Assembly: GCA_019245115.1 (NCBI GenBank)
Contig: JAFARZ010000365.1
Coordinates: 1 to 39,507, forward strand
Length of the DNA stretch: 39,507 nucleotides
Source: Streptosporangiaceae bacterium
GTDB lineage: Bacteria; Actinomycetota; Actinomycetes; Streptosporangiales; Streptosporangiaceae
Direction of reading: 5' to 3'
A program made the translations under genes and the position numbers. This document shows positions 1 to 6,402 of the stretch, one piece after another. The notes under the pieces were generated by a model. It saw nothing but the letters and a program-made list of their open reading frames with translations, was not told the origin of the DNA and made no database searches. Within the stretch, counting starts at the first letter, position 1; each line of letters opens with the position of its first letter.

Positions 1-281
1 ATCGGCGGCCTGTGCCACCGACCCGCTAACTGTGGCCCTCCAGCAGCACACACCGCAACTGATTAACGCAGCCACTCCGCCCACCCCCGGCCAACCCAGA
101 CATCAGCCGGGCAGACCTCCAAGACCAAGGTCCCTCAGTGGGAAGAAAGGAGCCCTCCGGAAGAAAAGGCGCCGGAAACCGGCGCCCTAACCTCCACGAG
201 GCTCCGATCTTCCACGTCGTCCAGCGTGACCGCCGCGCACATAACGCTCTAATCCCGGCATACGGGTGCAATCCACGGCAC

Positions 282-311
282 GCCGACGGCCGTCCAGCCG
301 ACGGCCGTCCA
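282..311. repeat. Two perfect tandem copies of GCCGACGGCCGTCCA
   Basis: Copy 1 is at 282-296 and copy 2 at 297-311, with no mismatch. Each copy contains the partly palindromic core GACGGCCGTC. Its function is unknown. Confidence 0.8.
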
Positions 312-342
312 CTCGCAGCCAAGCACCAGACAGCACACACCA

Positions 343-385
343 GAGCACCAGAGCACCAGAGCACCAAGCACCAAGCACCAAGCAG
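343..385. repeat. AGCACCAG/AGCACCA microsatellite next to the parB stop
   Basis: Units of 8 bp (AGCACCAG) change to units of 7 bp (AGCACCA) and end just before the parB stop at 388. This looks like slippage-prone simple sequence and is not coding. Confidence 0.75.
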
Positions 386-387
386 CG

Positions 388-1407
388 TCAGACCTCAGAC
401 GCGGAAACCCCCGCACCTGGCGTCTGATCGTCACCTTCGACAGCGGTGGGGGTCATCGCCTTGACGATGCGCTCAAGGTCGTCCAGCGAGGCGAACTCGA
501 CGACGATCTTGCCCTTGTGACGCCCCAGTTCCACCTTCACCCGGGTCTCGAAGATGTCGGACAGGCGGTTGGCCAGGTGGTTGAGCCCGGGCGCGACCGG
601 CGCCTTGCCCGGAGCGCGCGACGAGCGGGGCTTCGCCTTATCGTCGTCGATGCCCACGGAGACGATCTCCTCGACAGCGCGCACCGACAGGTTTTCCGCC
701 ACGATGCGAGTGGCCAGGTGCTCCTGAGCTTCGGTGTCACTCAACCCCAGCAGGGCTCGGGCGTGCCCAGCGCTCAGCACGCCCGCGGCGACTCGCTTCT
801 GGACAGCTGGTGGCAGGTTCAACAGCCGCAACGTATTGCTGATATGCGGACGGGAGCGACCGATCTTCTGGGCGAGCTGCTCATGCGTGGCGCCGAAGTC
901 GTCAAGGAGCTGCTGATATGCGGCCGCCTCTTCGAGCGGGTCGAGCTGCTGACGATGCAGGTTCTCGATGAGAGCGTCGCGGAGCAGGTCGGTGTCGGGG
1001 GTGTCCCTGACGATCGCCGCGATCTCGGTAAGCCCGGCCCGCTGCGAGGCGCGCCACCGCCGCTCGCCCATGATGAGCTCGTACCGGCCCACCCCGACGG
1101 ACCGCACGACCACCGGCTGCAGCAGGCCTACTTCCCGGATCGAGTCGGCCAGTTCGTCCAGGGCGTCATCGTCGAAGGAGCGTCTGGGCTGACGAGGATT
1201 CGGCGAGATCGAGGTGACCGGTATCTCCTCGTACCGCGCCCCGGGGACGTCGACCATCGACTCCGATGGGCTGTCCGCGGGTACTCCTCGGAGATCCGGG
1301 CGCGGACGCGTCTCCGTGGCGCGGTTCGGCTCCCCGTCGCCGATGAGCGGCGACTCCGGGATGAGTGCGCCGAGCCCTTTGCCGAGTCCACGTCGCTGCT
1401 GAGCCAC
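388..1407 (-). CDS. parB: ParB chromosome-partitioning protein (CTPase/parS binding)
   Basis: ParB loads at parS sites, spreads as a CTP-dependent clamp and works with ParA to segregate origins. The protein opens with the conserved GLGKGLGALIP segment, the ParA-interacting N-terminus. The ParB/Srx fold follows, with the CTP-binding GERRWRA box and the LIENLHRQQLDPLEEA helix. Next come the helix-turn-helix (IGRSRPHISNTLRLL) and a C-terminal dimerisation domain. I chose the GTG at 1407, giving 339 aa starting VAQQRRGLGKG. An upstream ATG at 1446 would add 13 residues, but it lies inside an 11-bp hairpin and adds nothing conserved. The gene follows parA by about 70 bp on the same strand and forms the par operon with it. 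An 8-bp inverted repeat (395-402/420-427) lies in its 3' end. Confidence 0.96.
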   Translation of the reverse strand: MAQQRRGLGKGLGALIPESPLIGDGEPNRATETRPRPDLRGVPADSPSESMVDVPGARYEEIPVTSISPNPRQPRRSFDDDALDELADSIREVGLLQPVVVRSVGVGRYELIMGERRWRASQRAGLTEIAAIVRDTPDTDLLRDALIENLHRQQLDPLEEAAAYQQLLDDFGATHEQLAQKIGRSRPHISNTLRLLNLPPAVQKRVAAGVLSAGHARALLGLSDTEAQEHLATRIVAENLSVRAVEEIVSVGIDDDKAKPRSSRAPGKAPVAPGLNHLANRLSDIFETRVKVELGRHKGKIVVEFASLDDLERIVKAMTPTAVEGDDQTPGAGVSASEV

Positions 1408-1438
1408 TTGCCGTTCCCCGATCTGTTCCGCTTTCTCT

Positions 1439-1465
1439 AAGAGCATGCCGCAGAGGCATGCTCTT
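1439..1465 (-). other. Perfect 11-bp stem-loop between parA and parB
   Basis: AAGAGCATGCC (1439-1449) and GGCATGCTCTT (1455-1465) pair perfectly around the 5-nt loop GCAGA. There is no T-run, so it is more likely an mRNA-stabilising or attenuating structure, or a protein site, than an intrinsic terminator. It contains the unlikely ATG start of parB and leaves the preferred GTG exposed. Confidence 0.7.
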
Positions 1466-1478
1466 GCTACCGCCGACG

Positions 1479-2411
1479 TTACCGTGCTCCGGCCGACTGC
1501 ATCGCGACTTCGCGTGCTGCCTCGACGTAGGCGACAGCACCGCTCGAACCCGGATCGTAAGTGATGACCGACTGACCGCGGCTAGGCGCCTCCGAAACTC
1601 GCACGCTCCGGGGGATTATGGTGTGCAGGACGGAACTGCCGAAGTGGGCACGGACATCGTCGGCCACATCAGACGCCAGGCGGGTGCGCCCGTCGTACAT
1701 GGTCAGCAGCACGGTGGAGATGTGCAGTCCGGGGTTGAAGTTCACCCGGACCAGTTCGGCGGTGTTCAGCAGTTGCTGGACGCCCTCGAGGGCGTAGTAC
1801 TCGCACTGGATCGGGAGCAGCACCTCTTCGGCCGCGACCAAGGCGTTCAACGTCAGCAAGCCCAGTGACGGCGGGCAGTCCACGAACACGTAGTCCAGGT
1901 GCGATGTGTCATAGGCGCGGAGCGCCCGCGCCAGTCGCAGCTCGCGAGCGACCACCGGCACCAGTTCGATCTCGGCTCCGGCCAGGTCGATGGTTGCGGG
2001 CGCGCAATACAGGCCGGGCATCTCCCCGGCGGGCCTGACGATCTCGGCCAGCGGGCGGTCATCGACCAGGACGTTGTACACCGAGGGCACGCCCACGTGG
2101 TGCTCCACATCCAGCGCCGTGGACGCGTTCCCTTGTGGATCCAGGTCTACGACGAGAACTCGCGCACCGTGCTGAGCCAGGCTCGCGGCCAGGTTCACCG
2201 CGGTGGTCGTCTTTCCGACGCCGCCTTTCTGGTTGGCGATAGTCATGATCCGGCACCGGCTCGGACGCGGCCACGGCTCCCGGTCGCCTATCCCGCGAAC
2301 CCCGATCGCTGCCTCGGCGGCCCTGGCTATTGGCGTGTCTGCCGAACTCTGGGGCACCTCGGGGACCACAACGGGACTCGTTCCACGTGAAACCGACCCT
2401 TCTTTGCTCAC
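1479..2411 (-). CDS. parA: ParA/Soj chromosome-partitioning ATPase
   Basis: ParA is a deviant Walker-type ATPase that binds DNA non-specifically as an ATP dimer and positions ParB-parS complexes. The Walker A motif KGGVGKTT is at about residues 62-69. DLDPQGNAST (A') and the VDCPPSLG Walker B segment follow, with the usual C-terminal SEAPSRGQSVITYDP region. I chose the GTG at 2411 because GAGAGG lies 7 nt upstream of it. It gives 310 aa with an N-terminal extension ending in DTPIARAAEAA, as in mycobacterial ParA. Longer starts run into non-conserved sequence. A parS site is embedded in the N-terminal codons, where it encodes VSRGT. The gene lies downstream of rsmG on the same strand. Confidence 0.96.
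   Translation of the reverse strand: MSKEGSVSRGTSPVVVPEVPQSSADTPIARAAEAAIGVRGIGDREPWPRPSRCRIMTIANQKGGVGKTTTAVNLAASLAQHGARVLVVDLDPQGNASTALDVEHHVGVPSVYNVLVDDRPLAEIVRPAGEMPGLYCAPATIDLAGAEIELVPVVARELRLARALRAYDTSHLDYVFVDCPPSLGLLTLNALVAAEEVLLPIQCEYYALEGVQQLLNTAELVRVNFNPGLHISTVLLTMYDGRTRLASDVADDVRAHFGSSVLHTIIPRSVRVSEAPSRGQSVITYDPGSSGAVAYVEAAREVAMQSAGAR
2380..2393. promoter_or_regulatory. parS: parS centromere-like site inside parA
   Basis: GTTCCACGTGAAAC matches the consensus parS palindrome GTTTCACGTGAAAC at 13 of 14 positions. It lies within the N-terminal codons of parA, the same location as in other actinobacteria, where the site encodes a VSRET-like peptide. ParB should nucleate here. Confidence 0.88.
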
Positions 2412-2629
2412 CTGAACGCCTCTCGTTACTCGATCCCCATCAGGCCATCCGATTCCTGAGGGGGGAACCGGACGGCTCTGGTCGAGGGGGTAAAGACCAC
2501 CGGCCGGCCTGTCGGGCCACCCCAATCCGGCTGTGTCACCGCGGGGGGCCGGAGGGACGACTCCCCCCGATCCAGTGTCTCGCGTGCGGTCTACCTGGCC
2601 TGTCAGTTCCGCCACACCTAAGCCCTGCC

Positions 2630-3424
2630 TCACCTAGCAAGAAAACGCACGACGGTAGTCGCAGGACTGACCTTACCCTGCCCAACCCGCAGAACCTCGG
2701 CTCTGCGCGCGCCGACCCGGCGAAGCGCCGACCGAGCTCGCGTGAGCTCCTCTTCGGCACTGCGGCCCTTGATAGCCAGCACCGTGCCACCCGAGCGGGC
2801 GACCCCGGCCGCCAGCGGCACCAAACGGTCTAGCGGGGCCACCGCCCGGGCCGTCACCACATCCGCGGCGAGACTGCCTGCCAGGTCTTCGGCACGGGAC
2901 CGCACTACGGTAACGTTCCCCAACCCGAGCTTGCCGACGCATTCGTTGAGGAACGTCACCCGGCGTTCGAGCGGCTCGACGAGCGTCACCCGCAACCGCT
3001 GGCACAGCATCGCGAACACCAAGCCCGGCAACCCCGCACCCGAGCCGATGTCCACCAGCGTGCCGGAGGCGTCAGGTATCAGTTCCGCTACCACCGCGCA
3101 GTTGAGCAGATGACGATCCCACAGCTTCGGCACCTCGTGGGGTCCGATGACACCCCATTCGACGCCTTGGGTCGCGAGGATGGCCGCGTACTCTTGCGCG
3201 CACTCCAAGGCCGAGCCGAACACCGCGACCCTATCCCGGGGGATGCTTTCCTCCGGACCCACGTCCTCTTCGCCGGGGGGAGAGTTCTCCCCGGGAGCCT
3301 CACTCTTTCTGCCGGGGGGAAGGGTCCCCCCGGGATCCCCGTTCTCCTTGCCGGGGGGAAGGGTCCCCCCGGGACCCCCCTCGATGCCCATCGGGACCGC
3401 TTGCTCGGCTTCAGGCCGGGACAT
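2630..3424 (-). CDS. rsmG: RsmG (GidB) 16S rRNA G527 N7-methyltransferase
   Basis: RsmG uses S-adenosylmethionine to methylate G527 (E. coli numbering) of 16S rRNA; loss gives low-level streptomycin resistance. The SAM-binding glycine motif DIGSGAGLPGLV is clear, followed by the VEPLERRVTFL acidic loop, the VTARAVAPL motif and a C-terminal KG-containing strand. I chose the ATG at 3424 (MSRPEAEQ), which overlaps the end of khpB by 14 nt and suggests translational coupling. The first 50 or so residues are an unusual Pro/Gly/Glu-rich extension made of three 13-residue units. They are encoded by a 39-bp tandem repeat, and the normal RsmG fold begins only at about VAVFGSAL. A shorter start at MGIEGG is possible but would still include the repeats. 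Confidence 0.94.
   Translation of the reverse strand: MSRPEAEQAVPMGIEGGPGGTLPPGKENGDPGGTLPPGRKSEAPGENSPPGEEDVGPEESIPRDRVAVFGSALECAQEYAAILATQGVEWGVIGPHEVPKLWDRHLLNCAVVAELIPDASGTLVDIGSGAGLPGLVFAMLCQRLRVTLVEPLERRVTFLNECVGKLGLGNVTVVRSRAEDLAGSLAADVVTARAVAPLDRLVPLAAGVARSGGTVLAIKGRSAEEELTRARSALRRVGARRAEVLRVGQGKVSPATTVVRFLAR
3272..3388. repeat. Three in-frame 39-bp GC-rich palindromic units in the rsmG 5' end
   Basis: Units begin at 3272, 3311 and 3350, exactly 39 bp apart. Each contains GCCGGGGGG followed by its near inverse CCCCCCGGG. In units 2 and 3, GGGGGGA and TCCCCCC form a 7-bp stem with a 4-nt loop. They encode 13-residue units such as GGTLPPGKENGDP and GGTLPPGRKSEAP in RsmG. Confidence 0.85.
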
Positions 3425-4010
3425 CACCACGCGGGAAGACCACCACCCGTCGGTTGGGCTCCTCGCCCTCGGACTCGGATCGCATACCCGCCGCGGCGAC
3501 CGCGTCATGCACGATCTTCCGTTCGAACGGCGACATTGAGGCCAACGCCTTCGGCTCGCCGGTCCGGCCCACTTCTTCGGCGACCCGCCGACCGTAGTCG
3601 GCCAGTTCAGCCTTGCGCCGGGCCCGATAGCCGCCGATATCCAGCATCAGCCGCGCACGGTTACCCGTCTGCCGGTGCACGGCGAGCCTGGTGAGTTCCT
3701 GGAGGGCCTCGAGTACCTGGCCGTCCTCGCCGACCAGCTCCTCCAAGGTCGCGCCGACCACGGACACGATGGCGCGATCGCCCTCCACATCCATGTCGAT
3801 GTCGCCGTCGAGGTCCGCGATGTCCAGCAGCCCCTCGATGTAGTCGGCGGCGATATCGCCTTCCAGCTCGAGGTCTTTAACAGACGGCGCGGCCGCATCG
3901 GGCGCCGTTTCGTCGGCTTCGTCAGCCGCGTCCTCCACAGGCAGCGCCTCTTCGGCGACCACCTCGGCTTCCTGCGAGCTCAAGTCCCCTCCCACCACGT
4001 CCGCGCTCAT
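3411..4010 (-). CDS. khpB: KhpB/Jag/EloR-type RNA-binding protein (KH + R3H)
   Basis: This is a small RNA-binding protein that usually sits beside yidC and is tied to cell-envelope growth in Gram-positive bacteria. It has 199 aa. An acidic N-terminus (about 1-50) replaces the Jag-N domain. A KH domain follows (about 55-115, with VVGATLEELVGEDGQVLEAL as the KH core region), and then an R3H domain (about 130-190, ending in SEGEEPNRRVVVFPR). The R3H histidine is in ERKIVHDAV. The ATG overlaps the yidC stop in an ATGA, and the gene's end overlaps rsmG, so the genes are translationally coupled. Confidence 0.9.
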   Translation of the reverse strand: MSADVVGGDLSSQEAEVVAEEALPVEDAADEADETAPDAAAPSVKDLELEGDIAADYIEGLLDIADLDGDIDMDVEGDRAIVSVVGATLEELVGEDGQVLEALQELTRLAVHRQTGNRARLMLDIGGYRARRKAELADYGRRVAEEVGRTGEPKALASMSPFERKIVHDAVAAAGMRSESEGEEPNRRVVVFPRGDVPA

Positions 4011-5254
4011 CGTTTGCCTGACCGCTTACTCCGTGCCTGCCGCTGCGGTTGCTGCCGCACGACCTTTGTCACTGGAACATCGTCCACCGGTTCGGGCTCA
4101 GCGGGCTTCGTCCGGCCCAGCCGCAGCAGGCCTTTTCGTTCGTTGCCGTTCTGCGCGGCTCCATTCGATACGGAAGCGGATGCCGATTCGGAGGTCTTGC
4201 CAGCCCCAGCCGACCGTCCGGCGCTCGCCGGTCGTCCCGCCGTTCCCGATCGCGCCGTGCCGCTCGACGTGCTGCCCGAACGGGTGGCGCCAGATTTGCC
4301 TGGGCCCGCGGCGGAGGCGGCACCCGGCCGGCCGGGCTTGGCTGAAGCCGCCGGACGACCCGCGCCGGACGAACGCGCTCCGCTCGCTGGCCTGGCCGCC
4401 GTCGACGGCTTGCCAGCGCCACCGGACACCCGGGTGCCGCCGGGACCTGCCGCACCCGCCGCCGCGGCGGCCGCGGCCTCCGGAGGCTCCCAGTTGCGGA
4501 ACATAAGGAACTGCTGGCCCAGCGTCCACACGTTCGTCGTGACCCAGTACAGGACCAAGCCGTACTGCCAGTACAGACCGGTCAGCGAGAAGAACGGGAC
4601 GATGTACATCATGTACTTCTGCGACGCGGCCATCGGGTTGTCCGGGTCCATATTGGTCTGCATGAGACCACGCTTGGCGGACTGGCGCACGGTCATGAAC
4701 GTGGTGGTCGCACTCACGCAGACGGTCGCCGCGATGATCAGAGCCACGTGCAACGGCGGGGATGGGTGCGCGAACAGCAGCTTGTCACCCAGGTGGACGC
4801 CGAAGATCTTGGCCGCTCGAGCGCTCTTCACCACCGGCACGGTCAGCCCGTACGGCGGGGTGTGTCCTGGGATCCAGTTGGTAATGCTGCGCAGCACGCT
4901 GAACAGCGAGAAGAAGACGATCATCTGCGGGATCATCGGCAGGCAGCCCGCCAGCGGGTTGACGCCGTTCTCCTTGTAGAACTTCATCGTCTCTTCTTGG
5001 AGCTTCTGCTTGTCGTTCTTGTACTTCTTGCGAAGCTCCATGAGCTGCGGCTGGTGCTGGGCCATCTTCCGCTGAGCGTGCACCTGCTTGACGAACAGCG
5101 GCACCAGGCACAGCCGGATCAGCATCACCAGTACGGCGATGGAAAGCCCCCAGGCCCATCCGCTGTCCGGGCCGAAGACCCCGCCGAGGACGGAGTGAAG
5201 CCGCATGATGACCCAGGCCACCAGGTCATTCAGCGGGTTGAGTATGCTCAGCAC
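4007..5254 (-). CDS. yidC: YidC/Oxa1 membrane protein insertase
   Basis: YidC inserts and folds membrane proteins, alone or with SecYEG. The 415-aa protein has the short Gram-positive layout. An N-terminal segment leads into WAWGLSIAVLVMLIRLCLVPLF, with the conserved groove arginine at about R47. A charged coiled hairpin (KKYKNDKQKLQEETMKFYKE) and four further membrane segments end near WTLGQQFLMFRNW. The last 150 or so residues are an Ala/Ser/Gly/Lys-rich basic tail (ending RQARSKRSGKR), probably ribosome- or nucleic-acid-facing. The tail is longer and more repetitive than usual. The gene overlaps yidD by 7 nt and khpB by 4 nt. Confidence 0.96.
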   Translation of the reverse strand: MLSILNPLNDLVAWVIMRLHSVLGGVFGPDSGWAWGLSIAVLVMLIRLCLVPLFVKQVHAQRKMAQHQPQLMELRKKYKNDKQKLQEETMKFYKENGVNPLAGCLPMIPQMIVFFSLFSVLRSITNWIPGHTPPYGLTVPVVKSARAAKIFGVHLGDKLLFAHPSPPLHVALIIAATVCVSATTTFMTVRQSAKRGLMQTNMDPDNPMAASQKYMMYIVPFFSLTGLYWQYGLVLYWVTTNVWTLGQQFLMFRNWEPPEAAAAAAAGAAGPGGTRVSGGAGKPSTAARPASGARSSGAGRPAASAKPGRPGAASAAGPGKSGATRSGSTSSGTARSGTAGRPASAGRSAGAGKTSESASASVSNGAAQNGNERKGLLRLGRTKPAEPEPVDDVPVTKVVRQQPQRQARSKRSGKR

Positions 5255-5526
5255 CTGCTTGCTCCTCGGGTAGGCACCGGGTCATAACCGCCGGGATTGA
5301 ACGGATGGCACCGGGCGAGCCTCGCCACCGCGAGCCACAGCCCCCGCACCGCCCCGTGCTCAGCCAGCGCGCCGAGCGCGTATTCACTGCACGATGGGGC
5401 GAACCTGCATCGCGGACCGAGCAGGGGGCTTACGAAGCGCCGGTATCCAGAGATGGGCAGCATGAGCAGCCGGGCCGGCACCGTGACATCACGGGGAGGC
5501 TCGTTTGCCCGCTGCTTATCCGGCAT
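5248..5526 (-). CDS. yidD: YidD membrane protein insertion efficiency factor
   Basis: YidD is a small peripheral membrane protein thought to help YidC-dependent insertion. The family signature SPLLGPRCRFAPSCSEYA is intact, including the three cysteines, and CHPFNPGGYDPVP closes the domain. I chose the ATG at 5526 (MPDKQRANEP, 92 aa), which overlaps the last codons of rnpA. A GTG or TTG further upstream (to 5559) cannot be excluded, and no strong ribosome binding site decides between them. The 3' end overlaps the yidC start by 7 nt. Confidence 0.9.
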   Translation of the reverse strand: MPDKQRANEPPRDVTVPARLLMLPISGYRRFVSPLLGPRCRFAPSCSEYALGALAEHGAVRGLWLAVARLARCHPFNPGGYDPVPTRGASRC

Positions 5527-5902
5527 TACCGGTGTATCGATTTTTGCCACGCTGCCCAACCTGCCGCCGCAGCCTATTGATCACCAGATCCAGATCAGCG
5601 GCAAGATCCGGCTGGCGCGCGCTTCCGGCCAACGGGTTCGCGCGCAACACAAGTAGGCTACCGCCCGGAAGCGAGTGGAGATAGCCGCGCATCAGCTCAC
5701 GAAGCCGCCGCTTCACGCGGTTTCTCGTCACCGCCGACCCCACTGCCCGGCTGACTACAAATCCTACCTTCGGTGCCTGATCGGCCGAAACCGGGTCCAC
5801 AAGCAAATGACCGACCAACGTAGGCCGACCAGCGCGGATGCCATTGCGGACGGTGCGCGTAAACTCAGTGCTCCGTCGGATCCGGGACGCGGAGGGAAGG
5901 AT
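5516..5902 (-). CDS. rnpA: RNase P protein component, non-canonical start codon
   Basis: RnpA binds the RNase P RNA and helps mature tRNA 5' ends. The RNR signature is clear (SAVTRNRVKRRLRELMR), and the N-terminal segment LPSASRIRRSTEFTRTVRNG matches the family start. The family's initiator position, just before LPS, is filled by ATC (5902-5900) preceded by CTG (5905-5903). The nearest upstream in-frame stop (TAA) is eight codons before that CTG. No ATG, GTG or TTG occurs in frame until TTG at 5818, which would delete about 28 conserved residues. Initiation therefore probably uses ATC or CTG coupled to the overlapping rpmH stop, unless there is a sequence error. The coordinates assume ATC (128 aa). 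Confidence 0.9.
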   Translation of the reverse strand: MLPSASRIRRSTEFTRTVRNGIRAGRPTLVGHLLVDPVSADQAPKVGFVVSRAVGSAVTRNRVKRRLRELMRGYLHSLPGGSLLVLRANPLAGSARQPDLAADLDLVINRLRRQVGQRGKNRYTGNAG

Positions 5903-6039
5903 CAGGCACTCAGCTTCTCGCGGCCCTTACGCCTGCGTGCGGCGAGCACGGCACGGCCTGCCCGCGTGCGCATGCGCAGCCGGAAGCCGTGCGTCTTCGC
6001 GCGGTGCCGATTGTTCGGCTGGAACGTGCGCTTACTCAC
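5902..6039 (-). CDS. rpmH: 50S ribosomal protein L34
   Basis: The 45-aa basic protein begins VSKRTFQPNNRHRAKTHGFR and ends RRRKGREKLSA, a textbook bL34. The GTG start at 6039 is preceded by a perfect AAGGAG about 5 nt upstream (6046-6051). Its stop codon overlaps the presumed start of rnpA, the usual rpmH-rnpA arrangement. Confidence 0.97.
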   Translation of the reverse strand: MSKRTFQPNNRHRAKTHGFRLRMRTRAGRAVLAARRRKGREKLSA

Positions 6040-6259
6040 TGTGTCTCCTTGTTCGCTCGCACGCGGGGCGCCTCAAGATGGCGTCTTCCTCGTCGGTTCT
6101 CGGGCCAGACGCCGCCGCAGCCGCTAGCTCGCTCACTGGCTCCAGGAAATTTAATAGCGATACCGTGGTAACCCGGGCACACGCCTGACCGGGTGCGACC
6201 CGTGGATTTCATCCAGGCTACCATCTAGAACACTGGCGTTTGCCGGGCGTCCCCCGCTG

Positions 6260-6288
6260 TTGGGACTTAGGCTGTGGAAAGCTATTCT
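6260..6288 (+). promoter_or_regulatory. Candidate dnaA promoter with a DnaA-box-like spacer
   Basis: TTGGGA (6260-6265) and TATTCT (6283-6288) are separated by 17 bp, a plausible sigma-70-like promoter about 115 bp upstream of dnaA. The spacer contains TGTGGAAAG (6273-6281), a degenerate DnaA box, which would fit autoregulation. Confidence 0.45.
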
Positions 6289-6328
6289 CCCCAAGCTGCC
6301 ACGGTCACCGTGTGCAGCCGGGATGCCA

Positions 6329-6360
6329 CGTGCACAACATGTGGATAGGTCTGTGGATCG
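6329..6360 (+). promoter_or_regulatory. Three phased DnaA-box-like 9-mers upstream of dnaA
   Basis: CGTGCACAA (6329-6337), TGTGGATAG (6340-6348) and TGTGGATCG (6352-6360) are in one orientation and start 11 and 12 bp apart. Each matches the reverse complement of the actinobacterial box TTGTCCACA/TTATCCACA at seven or more positions. They lie between the candidate promoter and the dnaA ribosome binding site. Confidence 0.6.
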
Positions 6361-6402
6361 TGAGCTTCCGCTCGCGGCACGTATGCGAGGGGAGCGCATC
6401 AG

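Larger units (their letters stand above)
1..387. other. Non-coding stretch downstream of parB with short tandem repeats
   Basis: I see no convincing gene here. The open frames on both strands are low-complexity and mutually overlapping. The stretch holds a perfect 15-bp tandem duplication (282-311) and an AGCACCAG-type microsatellite (343-385). The second lies immediately beyond the parB stop codon, so it falls in the 3' flank of the par operon. Confidence 0.6.
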
